Of a stretch of DNA of 64,000 nt, positions 1-8,647 are shown in pieces. The notes under the pieces were generated by a model, which saw only the letters and a program-made list of their open reading frames with translations, made no database searches and had not been told where the DNA came from. The stretch comes from Pseudomonas syringae KCTC 12500 (GTDB lineage: Bacteria > Pseudomonadota > Gammaproteobacteria > Pseudomonadales > Pseudomonadaceae): contig NZ_AYTM02000002.1 of the NCBI RefSeq assembly GCF_000507185.2, positions 2,581,001 through 2,645,000 of the forward strand. Direction: 5' to 3'. The translations under genes were made by a program, and so were the position numbers. Every line of letters begins with the position of its first letter. The stretch's first letter is position 1.

Positions 1-1181
1 TTTTCTACCCCTACGTCTACCTGTTGGCGCGCACGGCGTTTCTGGCGCAGGGCAAGGGCCTGATGGAGGCTGCGCGAGCGCTGGGCAATACGCCCTTGCA
101 GGCATTCTGGCGCGTGGCGCTACCAATGGCGCGTCCGGCCATCGGCGCGGGGGTGGCGCTGGCGCTGATGGAGACCCTGGCCGACTTTGGCGCGGTGTCG
201 GTGTTCAACTTTGACACGTTCACCACAGCCATCTACAAGACCTGGTACGGCTTCTTCAGCCTGTCCAGCGCCGCGCAACTGGCCAGCCTGCTGCTGTTGG
301 CCGTGCTGGTGCTGCTGTACGGCGAACGCCGCGCTCGGGGTGCAAGCCGACCGGCCAACGAGCGTCCGCGTGGCGCTGCGCTTTACCGGTTACGCGGCAT
401 CAAGGCATTGGCCGCAAGCCTCTGGTGTGGGCTGGTGTTTCTCTGTGCTTTCGTGGTGCCGATGCTGCAATTGATCGTCTGGGTCTGGCAGCGTGGCCGC
501 TTCGATCTGGATGAGCGCTACACCGGGCTGATTCTGCACACGCTCTATCTGGGCGGCATGGCGGCGTTGATCACCGTCAGTGTGGCGCTGATTCTGGCGT
601 TTGCCCGACGTATGGCGCCCACGCCTGCGATCCGCTCCGGCGTCAGCCTCGCCAACCTGGGCTACGCATTGCCAGGCTCGGTACTGGCGGTTTCAATCAT
701 GCTGGCGTTCAGTTACCTGGACCGCGAACTGGTCATTCCGCTGTCCGGCTGGCTGGGCGGCGCAGGCAAGCCTTTGCTGCTCGGTAGCCTCTCGGCCTTG
801 CTGCTGGCGTATCTGGTGCGCTTCATCGCCGTCGCCTTCGGTCCGCTGGAACACAGCCTGTCGCGTATCCGCCCGTCATTGCCTGAAGCCGCGCGCAGCC
901 TGGGGGTCAGCGGGCCAAAGTTGTTTCTCAACGTGTATCTGCCGTTGCTGGTGCCAGGGGCGCTGAGCGCGGCGCTGCTGGTGTTCGTCGATGTGCTCAA
1001 GGAAATGCCGGCAACCCTGCTCATGCGCCCGTTTGGCTGGGATACGCTGGCGGTACGCATCTTCGAAATGACCAGCGAGGGCGAGTGGGCCCGGGCTGCG
1101 TTGCCAGCTTTGTCGCTGGTGCTTGTAGGATTATTACCTGTCATTGGGCTGATTCGTCGCTCTGCCCGTCAGATTGGCTAG
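1..1181 (+). CDS. Iron(III)-type ABC transporter permease, 3' part
   Basis: Inner-membrane permease of a binding-protein-dependent transporter of the FbpB/SfuB ferric-iron family. The gene enters the window from the left, so its start is not visible. Two copies of the EAA loop that contacts the ATPase can be read: '[20 protein letters not shown]' near the beginning and '[20 protein letters not shown]' near residue 290 of the visible part. This means two fused permease domains, as is usual for this family. Many hydrophobic segments lie between them. The substrate is inferred from the family; the ATPase and binding-protein genes are outside the window. Stop TAG at 1179-1181. Confidence 0.85.
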   Translation, partial: FYPYVYLLARTAFLAQGKGLMEAARALGNTPLQAFWRVALPMARPAIGAGVALALMETLADFGAVSVFNFDTFTTAIYKTWYGFFSLSSAAQLASLLLLAVLVLLYGERRARGASRPANERPRGAALYRLRGIKALAASLWCGLVFLCAFVVPMLQLIVWVWQRGRFDLDERYTGLILHTLYLGGMAALITVSVALILAFARRMAPTPAIRSGVSLANLGYALPGSVLAVSIMLAFSYLDRELVIPLSGWLGGAGKPLLLGSLSALLLAYLVRFIAVAFGPLEHSLSRIRPSLPEAARSLGVSGPKLFLNVYLPLLVPGALSAALLVFVDVLKEMPATLLMRPFGWDTLAVRIFEMTSEGEWARAALPALSLVLVGLLPVIGLIRRSARQIG

Positions 1182-1335
1182 GTGCGGGGGCCTCACCTTG
1201 CGGCTACAATGCGCCGCAATTGGTGCGGTCTGTCAGATAATTCGGTCAGCTGTTACGTGCTGCAAACTCCGGTTTATTGGGGGGCTTGCCGATCTCGTCT
1301 GCCCGCACCTTCGCCACGCCCGGAAGGAGAAACCC

Positions 1336-2418
1336 ATGGGACAGCGTACCCCCCTGTTCGACCTGCACCTCGCCCTTGGCGCGAAAATGGTCGATTTTGG
1401 TGGCTGGGACATGCCGTTGCATTATGGATCGCAGGTCGAGGAACACCATCAGGTGCGTCGCGACTGTGGGGTCTTCGATGTCTCTCACATGAACGTGATC
1501 GATGTGCTCGGCCGTCAGGCCCGGGTCTGGCTGCGTCGTCTGCTGGCCAATGATGTAGACAAGCTCAAAACCCCCGGTCGTGCCTTGTACAGCGCCATGC
1601 TGGACGAGAGCGGCGGGGTGATCGATGACATGATCGTCTACCTCACGCCCGAAGGTTATCGGCTGGTCGTCAATGCGGCGACCGGCGTCAAGGATCTTGC
1701 CTGGATGCAGTCGCAGCTGGGCGACTTCGACGTGCAATTGGTCGAGCGCAGTGAAATGGCGATGCTCGCCATTCAAGGCCCCAAGGCCAGAACCCGTATT
1801 GCCGAGCTGGTTTCAAGCGCTCGCGCCGAACTGATTCACCAGCTCAAGCCGTTCGAAGGGCTTGATGACGGTGACTGGTTTATCGCGCGCACCGGCTATA
1901 CCGGTGAGGACGGCCTGGAGATCATGCTGCCTGCCGAAGAGGCCCAAAGCTTTTTCAATGAATTGGTCGGCGCGGGTATTTCCCCGATCGGCCTGGGCGC
2001 TCGCGACACGCTGCGCCTCGAGGCCGGCATGAACCTGTATGGCCAGGACATCGGTGAACATGTTTCGCCCTTGGCCTCGAATATGGCCTGGAGCATCGCC
2101 TGGGAGCCTGCCGACCGTGATTTTATCGGTCGCAAGGCGCTGGAGAGCGAACGTGCTGAAGGAACCGCCTTCAAACTCGTCGGATTGGTGCTCGAAGAGC
2201 GCGGCGTTTTACGGGCGCATCAGGTGGTACGTGTCGCAGAAATTGGCGAAGGAGAGATCACCAGTGGTAGTTTCTCTCCTACGTTGAGCAAATCCATTGC
2301 ACTGGCTCGCGTTCCGATGGCGACCGCTGACCGGGCCGAGGTGGAAATCCGCGGCAAATGGTACCCGGTGCGGGTGGTGCAGCCTGCGTTCGTGCGCCAT
2401 GGCAAAACCTTGATCTAA
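1336..2418 (+). CDS. gcvT: Glycine cleavage system T protein (aminomethyltransferase)
   Basis: Transfers the methylene group from the aminomethyl-lipoyl H protein to tetrahydrofolate, releasing ammonia, in the cytoplasmic glycine cleavage complex. The 360-residue length fits the family. The N-terminus '[20 protein letters not shown]' and the '[13 protein letters not shown]' segment near residue 190 are characteristic GcvT signatures. An in-frame extension upstream exists, but the ATG at 1336 follows a good ribosome site (GGAAGGAGA) and begins the family N-terminus. gcvH follows after 44 bp, probably in one transcript. No gcvP lies downstream, unlike the gcvTHP arrangement of many bacteria. 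Confidence 0.95.
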   Translation: MGQRTPLFDLHLALGAKMVDFGGWDMPLHYGSQVEEHHQVRRDCGVFDVSHMNVIDVLGRQARVWLRRLLANDVDKLKTPGRALYSAMLDESGGVIDDMIVYLTPEGYRLVVNAATGVKDLAWMQSQLGDFDVQLVERSEMAMLAIQGPKARTRIAELVSSARAELIHQLKPFEGLDDGDWFIARTGYTGEDGLEIMLPAEEAQSFFNELVGAGISPIGLGARDTLRLEAGMNLYGQDIGEHVSPLASNMAWSIAWEPADRDFIGRKALESERAEGTAFKLVGLVLEERGVLRAHQVVRVAEIGEGEITSGSFSPTLSKSIALARVPMATADRAEVEIRGKWYPVRVVQPAFVRHGKTLI

Positions 2419-2462
2419 CCTAATGGCGGGTTTTCCGCTGACCCGATGTTGAGGATGACTAA

Positions 2463-2849
2463 ATGAGCAATATTCCCGCCGAGCTGCGTTTCGCCAAAAG
2501 TCATGAATGGGCACGTCTGGAGTCAGACGGCACCGTGACTGTCGGCATCTCGGACCATGCACAGGAAGCACTGGGCGATGTGGTCTTCGTCGAACTGCCG
2601 GAAATCGGCACAGCGTTCGCTGCCGGTGACATCGCCGGTGTTGTCGAGTCGGTCAAGGCCGCTTCGGATATCTACTCGCCGGTTGCGGGCGAGGTTATCG
2701 AGATCAATGAAAAACTGAGCGGTTCGCCCGAGTTGCTCAACAGCGAGCCGTACAGCGCTTGGATCTTCAAGCTCAAGCCAAGCGACGCCAATGGCGATCT
2801 GGCCGAGCTGCTGGATGCCGATGGATACAAGAGCGCCATCGGCGAATAA
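2463..2849 (+). CDS. gcvH: Glycine cleavage system H protein (lipoyl carrier)
   Basis: Small lipoylated shuttle protein that carries the aminomethyl intermediate between the P, T and L proteins. At 128 residues it has the family's usual size. The lipoylation site is the lysine in 'ESVKAASD' (about residue 65), followed by the conserved 'YSPVAGEV'. The start has GAGGATGACTAA immediately upstream. It lies directly behind gcvT and is closed by a 9-bp hairpin. No P-protein gene follows, so this T-H pair must rely on a GcvP encoded elsewhere. Confidence 0.95.
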   Translation: MSNIPAELRFAKSHEWARLESDGTVTVGISDHAQEALGDVVFVELPEIGTAFAAGDIAGVVESVKAASDIYSPVAGEVIEINEKLSGSPELLNSEPYSAWIFKLKPSDANGDLAELLDADGYKSAIGE

Positions 2850-2881
2850 TCAATGCACGAGAATGCTGTTGATGGGGGGTA

Positions 2882-2908
2882 AGGTGGTTCACTTAAGTAG
2901 AACCACCT
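2882..2908 (+). terminator. Hairpin after gcvH
   Basis: Perfect 9-bp inverted repeat AGGTGGTTC / GAACCACCT with a 9-nt loop, about 30 bp after the gcvH stop. There is no T-run behind it, so termination may be weak or the hairpin may only stabilise the transcript end. Confidence 0.45.
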
Positions 2909-2984
2909 CACGGCCTTCTGGGATGGATTAACAGAATGTTAAAGCCTGGGAAAGGTTTTCGAGAGCATTCGAAGGCGTCAAAGA

Positions 2985-3014
2985 CTCGGCCATCAAAGTA
3001 GATTGATGGCCGAG
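2985..3014 (-). terminator. Terminator of the 3019-3642 gene
   Basis: Perfect 12-bp stem CTCGGCCATCAA / TTGATGGCCGAG with a 6-nt loop, beginning 4 bp beyond the stop codon of the reverse-strand orphan gene. A short T-rich stretch (TCTTT) follows on the minus strand. Confidence 0.6.
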
Positions 3015-3018
3015 CAGC

Positions 3019-3642
3019 TTAGGCTTTACCCACGCCCCAGACATCTGTTCGTGCGTAATCAACGCCCTTTTTAATGGCGTGTAATACAAACTTATCACTC
3101 TCGGAACCGGTGGTTATATAGGCCCACCATATTGACGGTTCGCCTGAAAAGGGGATGTTTTTCGAGTAAACGCCGATATTTGTTTGCGTATCAGCTTGTT
3201 GTATGCGAAAGGGTGTTGAGGGAGCATATTGGTCAATGGTTATGGTTCTCCAGGTGCCATTTTCGTCGGGTTGATATAACCAAAAAAGGTGGGGGCGATC
3301 ATAGTTTCTACTGGCGTATATATATCCATTATTTGAGTCGGCAAGAAGCCCTCCTTGACAATTGCCGTCTCTCATCCAGATTCGGTAGGCACCCCGTCCG
3401 CTGTCATAGCGAAAATAAAGCTCAACCGAGGTGGCCGCTTTAGCGTTAGCGCACAAATACTCCCCAGGTACAATCTCAGAGCCAGTGGAGATCCTCTCAT
3501 AATGAAGTGGGGATACGTTACCTGCCTTCTGTGTTGAAGCAAGAGAACAAAAATCAATATTTATTAAAATACTGCTTCCGTCGTTCTTCTTGTCGTTGTA
3601 GGCCAACTTCGCGGTGAAGGGTTTTTCGACATCCGTATTCAT
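3019..3642 (-). CDS. Hypothetical protein, AT-rich accessory gene
   Basis: Unrecognised 207-residue protein. It has no obvious signal peptide or membrane segment and is rich in Tyr, Trp, Ser and Asn, with alternating short beta-like stretches ('SVELYFRYDSGRGAYRIW', 'PHLFWLYQPDENGTWRTI', 'PSIWWAYITTG'). This suggests an all-beta fold such as a lectin or beta-trefoil, but that is only an impression. The start ATG at 3642 is preceded by AAGGAGAATT, an excellent ribosome site, and the gene has its own terminator, so it looks functional. GC content is visibly lower than in the flanking core genes, and it sits where gcvP would be expected; both suggest horizontal acquisition. Confidence 0.7.
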   Translation of the reverse strand: MNTDVEKPFTAKLAYNDKKNDGSSILINIDFCSLASTQKAGNVSPLHYERISTGSEIVPGEYLCANAKAATSVELYFRYDSGRGAYRIWMRDGNCQGGLLADSNNGYIYASRNYDRPHLFWLYQPDENGTWRTITIDQYAPSTPFRIQQADTQTNIGVYSKNIPFSGEPSIWWAYITTGSESDKFVLHAIKKGVDYARTDVWGVGKA

Positions 3643-4247
3643 GTAATTCTCCTTGAAATTATTTGTCAGTCTTTTTATTTTGTCAGGCGGATGAGAGGTT
3701 ATCTACTGATAGTATTGACATTTTTTATATAGTTTTGGAGCTTTAAGAGTAGTGCGTTATAGTCGAATTCTGAGTTTTAAATACGCTTGAAAGGTTGCTG
3801 TTTTATATGAGTTTTGGGCGCGTTCTCAATGAGATTTCAGCCGCCAAGGCCTGAGCACCTTTATGAATAACAGTCTTGTAGAGGATGTCGCTCGTGCGGT
3901 GTGTCTCTCCAATGGGGCAACCGTTGGCCGACCTCGTATACCGCTGACGAGCTACATTGGTTCGTGCTATGCATGGCCTTGTTTAGTAATGGATTTGCAA
4001 GGCGCCCACACGGCTGAACATCTCTGATGAGGGTTTAGCACGTCGCCATTTTTAGACACGGACCGAGCAGCCAATTTCGTCGACAGGACGATATTTTGCT
4101 AAATGCAGAGACGGGAGGGGTGTTAATGAATCACCGTCCAGGCCTTAAAGGCCAAGGACGGTGAATATTTCTATAATAAGCCGCGATGCTGCTTCGCTTG
4201 AGCGAGCGGTATCAGGCTCATCAAGCAGCATTTTTTATTTATGACGC
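3643..4247. other. AT-rich intergenic region without a convincing gene
   Basis: About 600 bp between two reverse-strand genes. The left half holds the promoter side of the 3019-3642 gene and is very AT-rich. A 54-codon open frame at 3863-4027 (+) starts at an ATG without a good ribosome site; I do not call it a gene. A strong hairpin lies at 4131-4164: TCACCGTCC/GGACGGTGA, with an inner GGCC/GGCC around TTAAA. The patch looks like the remains of an accessory insertion. Confidence 0.5.
4186..4236. terminator. Hairpin downstream of the DUF2388 gene
   Basis: ATGCTGCTT (4186-4194) pairs with AAGCAGCAT (4223-4231), with smaller pairings inside the loop. A run of six T follows on the plus strand. 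It lies just beyond the stop of the reverse-strand DUF2388 gene, but the T-run suits plus-strand transcription better. Confidence 0.5.
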
Positions 4248-4568
4248 TTACTGGTTTTCAGCGACCAGATTCTTATCCAGGATCGCATTGGCCAGTTCCA
4301 TGTCGGTGGCTTTCAGGCCTGGATTGTCTTTGCGTACCTGCTCGATGGCCGCTTCCAGGAACGGACCGCGGATGCCACCGTCGCTGGCGACGAAGCTGCC
4401 TGCGTCGTCCTGGGCGGCAACGATCAGTTTGTGATCCTTGAAGGTCAGGTAAGTCGAGCCGGTGGTTGCACCGGAAGACAGCACATTACGCCAGAAGGTG
4501 TCAGCCATCGCTGAACCCATTGGGATGGAAAGCAAGGCTACGGTGGCGACAGCGAACTTGAGACGCAT
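4248..4568 (-). CDS. Small exported DUF2388 family protein
   Basis: A 106-residue protein with a clear signal peptide ('MRLKFAVATVALLSIPMGSAMA', cleaved after AMA). The mature part carries the DUF2388 core: 'KLIVAAQDDAGSFVASDGGIRGPFLEAAI' (in two pieces, about residues 47-75) and a C-terminal 'DMELANAIL'. The same core occurs in three clustered paralogues at 55.4-56.5 kb. The function is unknown; family members have been loosely labelled as Holliday junction helicase subunits, which does not fit an exported protein. The start has GGAGTAATTC upstream. It is expressed alone, next to but not overlapping the GspE-type gene. Confidence 0.85.
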   Translation of the reverse strand: MRLKFAVATVALLSIPMGSAMADTFWRNVLSSGATTGSTYLTFKDHKLIVAAQDDAGSFVASDGGIRGPFLEAAIEQVRKDNPGLKATDMELANAILDKNLVAENQ

Positions 4569-4708
4569 GATGAATTACTCCAGCTGTGGTTGTTCTGAGG
4601 GGTTGGATAGCCAAAGCCCCGAACTAGTTCAATCAAGGTGTACCGTATAGTTCACTTTAGCTGGCTCGCCATGCTGCGCGGGCTTCTGGACAACGCTTTC
4701 AACCTTGA

Positions 4709-6493
4709 TCAGCGTTGTTCGCTTTGCGGTGTTACCCGCAGCACTTCCTCAAGTGTAGTCAGGCCCGCCGAGACTTTCTGCGCGCCGGACAGACGCAGGC
4801 TGCGCGTCCCTTCCTTGAAGGCCTGACGACGCATGGCGGTCAGGTCCAGGTCCGCTGAGATCAATGCCTTGATGTTGTCGGACATGACCATGATCTCGTA
4901 GACACCCGCCCGACCCCGGTAGCCGGTATCGCGACACTCCACGCAGCCGACCGCCTGATGCGCGCCGGGTGGCACCGGTGCCTGCCAGGGGCGCGTCAGG
5001 GTTTGCCAGTCGGTCTCGTTGAGGTTAATGGGCGCCTTGCAGTGTGGGCAAAGGGTGCGCACCAGACGCTGGGCCATGACGCCGAGGATGGTCGCCTTGA
5101 GCAGGTAGTGCGGCACACCCAGTTCGAGCATCCGGCTGATGGCGCTGGGCGCATCGTTGGTGTGCAGCGTCGACAGCACCAGGTGACCGGTAAGCGCCGC
5201 CTGAATCGCCATTTCGGCCGTCTCCAGGTCGCGAATCTCGCCGATCATGATGATATCCGGGTCCTGTCGCATCAGTGCGCGCACGCCGGCGGCAAAGCTC
5301 AGGTCGATGTTGTGTTGAACCTGCATCTGGTTGAAGGCCGGTTCGACCATCTCGATGGGGTCTTCGATGGTGCACAGGTTGACCTCGGAGGTCGCCAGTT
5401 TCTTGAGGGTGGTGTACAGCGTGGTGGTCTTGCCCGAACCGGTCGGGCCGGTGACCAGAATGATGCCGTTGGGCTGGCGGGTCATTTCCTGCCAGCGCCG
5501 CAGGTCGTCACTGGAAAAGCCCAACTGGTCGAAGTCCTTGAGCAATACCTCGGGGTCGAAGATCCGCATGACCATTTTTTCGCCAAACGCGGTCGGCAGG
5601 GTCGACAGGCGCAACTCCACTTCGCGATTCTCCGGCGTGGTGGTCTTGACCCGCCCGTCCTGTGGTTTGCGTTTTTCGGCGACGTTCATCCGGCCCAGGC
5701 TTTTCAGGCGGCTGACAATCGCCATGATCACCTGCGCCGGAAACTGGTAAACGTTGTGCAGCACCCCGTCGATGCGAAAGCGCACGGTGCCCTGTTCGCG
5801 GCGCGGCTCGATGTGAATATCACTGGCGCGTTGCTGGAAGGCGTACTGGAACAGCCAGTCGACGATATTGACGATGTGCGCGTCGTTGGCGTCAGGCTCC
5901 TGATCGCTGGCACCGAGCTTGAGCAACTGTTCGAAGTTGCCCATGTTGCTCATTTTTTGCTCAGAGGCGCTGGCACCGCTGACCGACTTGGCCAGCCTGA
6001 AAAACTCCATCGCCATGCGCTGGATGTCTGCCGGGTTGGCGACCACACGTTTGATCTGCAGCTTGAGCACGTGCGCCAGGTCGGCTTCCCATGAGCGCAC
6101 ATAAGGCTGCGCGCTGGCGATGGTCACCGATTCGCGATCGACCGCCACGGCCAGAATCTTGTGGCGCTGGGCAAAGGCGTAGGACATCAGTGGCGTGACC
6201 GCCGCGACGTTGATCTTCAGCGGGTCGATACGCATGTAAGGCTGGCCACAGGTTTTGGCCAGCCAGGCGGTCAGGGTTTCCACGTCCAGCTTCTTGCCCG
6301 GTCGCTTGAGGTCGTCAAACTGCAGCGAAGCGAGAAACTCGAGGGGATGCAGCTGGATGTTCACCGCACTGCGACGTTGGGTGAGTGCCGTTTCCGCGTC
6401 GTCCTGGCCGAGATAGCCTTCGGCAACCAGATCACGCAGCACATCATTCAGATCAAGCCAGCGATCCTGTGAAGAGGGGGCCAGGGCTGCCAT
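4709..6493 (-). CDS. GspE/PulE-type secretion or pilus assembly ATPase
   Basis: Cytoplasmic hexameric ATPase of the type II secretion/type IV pilus family, 594 residues. Visible features in order: an N-terminal GspE-like domain (about 1-200); 'ASDIHIEP' at about 223; the Walker A motif 'GPTGSGKTT' at about 348; Asp and His boxes around 'RQDPDIIMIGEIRD' and 'GHLVLSTLHTNDA'; and a zinc-binding CxxC pair ('LCPHC', 'GCVEC') that marks the GspE/PilB branch. The start at 6493 was chosen for its AAGGAG site; the frame stays open to 6883 without conserved sequence. No secretion or pilus genes are adjacent, so it is a solitary ATPase whose machine cannot be named. Confidence 0.85.
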   Translation of the reverse strand: MAALAPSSQDRWLDLNDVLRDLVAEGYLGQDDAETALTQRRSAVNIQLHPLEFLASLQFDDLKRPGKKLDVETLTAWLAKTCGQPYMRIDPLKINVAAVTPLMSYAFAQRHKILAVAVDRESVTIASAQPYVRSWEADLAHVLKLQIKRVVANPADIQRMAMEFFRLAKSVSGASASEQKMSNMGNFEQLLKLGASDQEPDANDAHIVNIVDWLFQYAFQQRASDIHIEPRREQGTVRFRIDGVLHNVYQFPAQVIMAIVSRLKSLGRMNVAEKRKPQDGRVKTTTPENREVELRLSTLPTAFGEKMVMRIFDPEVLLKDFDQLGFSSDDLRRWQEMTRQPNGIILVTGPTGSGKTTTLYTTLKKLATSEVNLCTIEDPIEMVEPAFNQMQVQHNIDLSFAAGVRALMRQDPDIIMIGEIRDLETAEMAIQAALTGHLVLSTLHTNDAPSAISRMLELGVPHYLLKATILGVMAQRLVRTLCPHCKAPINLNETDWQTLTRPWQAPVPPGAHQAVGCVECRDTGYRGRAGVYEIMVMSDNIKALISADLDLTAMRRQAFKEGTRSLRLSGAQKVSAGLTTLEEVLRVTPQSEQR

Positions 6494-6603
6494 GTGCGCT
6501 CCTTGAGGCAATTCGTCATTGGACGATGAACAAGAGTAGACGCCAAGCGTGACAGCGTTATTGGTTCTATGCGACCGGGAATTGCCGAAGCAGGCGAATT
6601 GAT

Positions 6604-6951
6604 TCAGCCCGTCGCCAGGGCGACACGGGATTGCGCAGTATTCCGGACGTCGACCTGCTCGACTTCCACTGAGCAGACGTCGATCAGGTTGCGCATTTTT
6701 TCGCCAATCACCTGTGCTCGATGCCAGCTCAATCTGCAAACCTGAAGGTCGATGAGCAGCAGGCTCTCTTGTTGCACAGCACTCAATTGGTCGGGAATCA
6801 GATACTGCATGGCAAACAGGTTCAACACCTGACAGAGCAAGGCAGGCTCGGCTTCGGCGCAGATACGGTAGCGTGCGCAGCACTGTGCATTGCTGGACGA
6901 CCAGCTATCTGGACGCTGGGAAGGGGGGGTGACGGCTTCGAGATTGGGCAT
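6604..6951 (-). CDS. Conserved hypothetical, ACT-like small protein
   Basis: A 115-residue protein with no signal peptide. The central part 'EPALLCQVLNLFAMQYLIPDQ' followed by 'LLLIDLQV' resembles the beta-alpha-beta opening of ACT domains, as in small acetolactate-synthase subunits (IlvM-like). This is a weak, by-eye similarity. ATG at 6951 has GGAG seven bases upstream. It is transcribed divergently from an Lrp-family regulator 125 bp away, which may control it. Confidence 0.6.
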   Translation of the reverse strand: MPNLEAVTPPSQRPDSWSSSNAQCCARYRICAEAEPALLCQVLNLFAMQYLIPDQLSAVQQESLLLIDLQVCRLSWHRAQVIGEKMRNLIDVCSVEVEQVDVRNTAQSRVALATG

Positions 6952-7076
6952 GCTGATACTCCACAAGGATGCTGGAAATCTTTGCATGCGCGAAAAGAAA
7001 TTTCTGGTCCATCATTGGGTGGATTAGTCTTTATAAGACTTGTTAATGCGCTGCAGGCTATTTCGGAAAATTAATT

Positions 7077-7547
7077 ATGCAAATCGAGCTGGACAGTTAC
7101 GATCGCAGGATTCTGGCGCTGCTGCAGGAAGATGCTTCGCTTTCCAGTGCGCAGATTGCCGAGCAGGTCGGTCTGTCGCAATCACCCTGCTGGCGCCGCA
7201 TTCAGCGGCTCAAGGATGAAGGGGTGATTCGCCGTCAGGTGGCGTTGCTGGACCGCAAGAAAATCGGTCTGAACACGCAGATATTCGCCGAGGTAAAACT
7301 CAACGCCCACGGGCGCTCCAACTTCACCGAGTTCACCGACGCGATTCGTGGCTTCCCGGAGGTGCTGGAGTGCTATGTGCTGATGGGGTCGGTGGATTTT
7401 CTGCTGCGCATCGTGACGCCGGATATCGAGGCGTACGAGCGGTTCTTCTTCGAAAAACTGTCGCTGGTAGCCGGCATCCAGGAAGTGAACTCGACAGTGG
7501 CCCTCTCCGAGATCAAATCCACCACCAGCCTGCCGCTGCTGCGCTGA
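7077..7547 (+). CDS. Lrp/AsnC family transcriptional regulator
   Basis: A 156-residue leucine-responsive-type regulator. It has an N-terminal winged helix-turn-helix ('LDSYDRRILALLQEDASLS', then 'IAEQVGLSQSPCWRRIQRL') and a C-terminal RAM/ACT-like domain from about residue 65 ('FAEVKLNAHG', 'VLECYVLMGSVDFLLRIV'). Such proteins bind an amino acid and assemble as octamers. It stands divergent to the ACT-like gene at 6604-6951 and is followed directly by the 156-bp repeat array. The ligand cannot be read from the sequence. Confidence 0.9.
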   Translation: MQIELDSYDRRILALLQEDASLSSAQIAEQVGLSQSPCWRRIQRLKDEGVIRRQVALLDRKKIGLNTQIFAEVKLNAHGRSNFTEFTDAIRGFPEVLECYVLMGSVDFLLRIVTPDIEAYERFFFEKLSLVAGIQEVNSTVALSEIKSTTSLPLLR

Positions 7548-7639
7548 CGGGGCTGGTGCCCGGAGTTGCGCCCGCCTCCGTTGTGCCTCGTGCACCGAGG
7601 TGACTGGTTTTGCTGCCGGTTCCCGGCAGTTCGCGGACA

Positions 7640-8620
7640 AGTCCGCTCCTACAAAAAACGGGAGATCATGTACAAGCGCAGCGTCGCGCGGTCTGCTCAC
7701 ACGCCCTTCGGGCAGAATCAAAAGCGGACTTGCGTATGACGCTGAATGATCTGGCCTGCAGCAGTGCTTCTGCCCGGAGGGCGTAGGAGCGGACTTGTCC
7801 GCTCCTACAAAAAACGGGAGATCATGTACAAGCGCAGCGTCGCCCGGTCTGCTCCCACGCCCTTCGGGCAGAATCAAAAGCGGACTTGCGTATGACGCTG
7901 AATGATCTGGCCTGCAGCAGTGCTTCTGCCCGGAGGGCGTAGGAGCGGACTTGTCCGCTCCTACAAAAAACGGGAGATCATGTACAAGCGCGGCGTCGCC
8001 CGGTCTGCTCCCACGCCCTTCGGGCAGAATCAAAAGCGGACTTGCGTATGATGCCGAATGACCTGGCCTGCAGCAGTGCTTCTGCCCGGAGGGCGTAGGA
8101 GCGGACTTGTCCGCTCCTACAAAAAACGGGAGATCATGTACAAGCGCAGCGTCGCCCGGTCTGCTCACACGCCCTTCGGGCAGAATCAGAAGCGGACTTG
8201 CGTATGATGCCGAATGACCTGGCCTGCAGCAGTGCTTCTGCCCGGAGGGCGTAGGAGCGGACTTGTCCGCTCCTACAAAAAACGGGAGATCATGTACAAG
8301 CGCAGCGTCGCCCGGTCTGCTCACACGCCCTTCGGGCAGAATCAGAAGCGGACTTGCGTATGACGCTGAATGATCTGGCCTGCAGCAGTGCTTCTGCCCG
8401 GAGGGCGTAGGAGCGGACTTGTCCGCTCCTACAAAAAACGGGAGATCATGTACAAGCGCAGCGTCGCGCGGTCTGCTCACACGCCCTTCGGGCAGAATCA
8501 GAAGCGGACTTGCGTATGACGCTGAATGATCTGGCCTGCAGCAGTGCTTCTGCCCGGAGGGCGTAGGAGCGGACTTGTCCGCGATGGGCTGCGAAGCGGC
8601 CCTAAAACGTTTCAGGCAGT
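7640..8620. repeat. Tandem array of six 156-bp units with REP-type palindromes
   Basis: The palindrome GTAGGAGCGGACTTGTCCGC starts at 7783, 7939, 8095, 8251, 8407 and 8563, exactly 156 bp apart, with a degenerate copy near 7630. In the first five copies it reads on as a full palindrome ending in GCTCCTAC; the last copy instead continues into the canonical single-repeat form (GCGATGGGCTGCGAAGCGGCC). Each unit also holds a second inverted pair, CCCTTCGGGCAGAA / TTCTGCCCGGAGGG. Units differ by a few shared base changes (such as GACGCTGAATGATC versus GATGCCGAATGACC, and AAAAGCGG versus AGAAGCGG), giving a mosaic. It fills the 1.1 kb between the Lrp gene and the convergent CYTH-CHAD gene. Confidence 0.9.
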
Positions 8621-8647
8621 TCGCTTCTACGGCCTTCTGATCCAGCC

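Noticed and set aside
3863..4027. 54-codon plus-strand open frame in the AT-rich gap
   Set aside because: No ribosome site, no recognisable sequence, length expected by chance.
4958..6094. 378-codon plus-strand open frame
   Set aside because: Antisense of the GspE-type ATPase gene.
7640..8620. CRISPR array
   Set aside because: The whole 156-bp unit is repeated with no unique spacers, and no cas genes are present.
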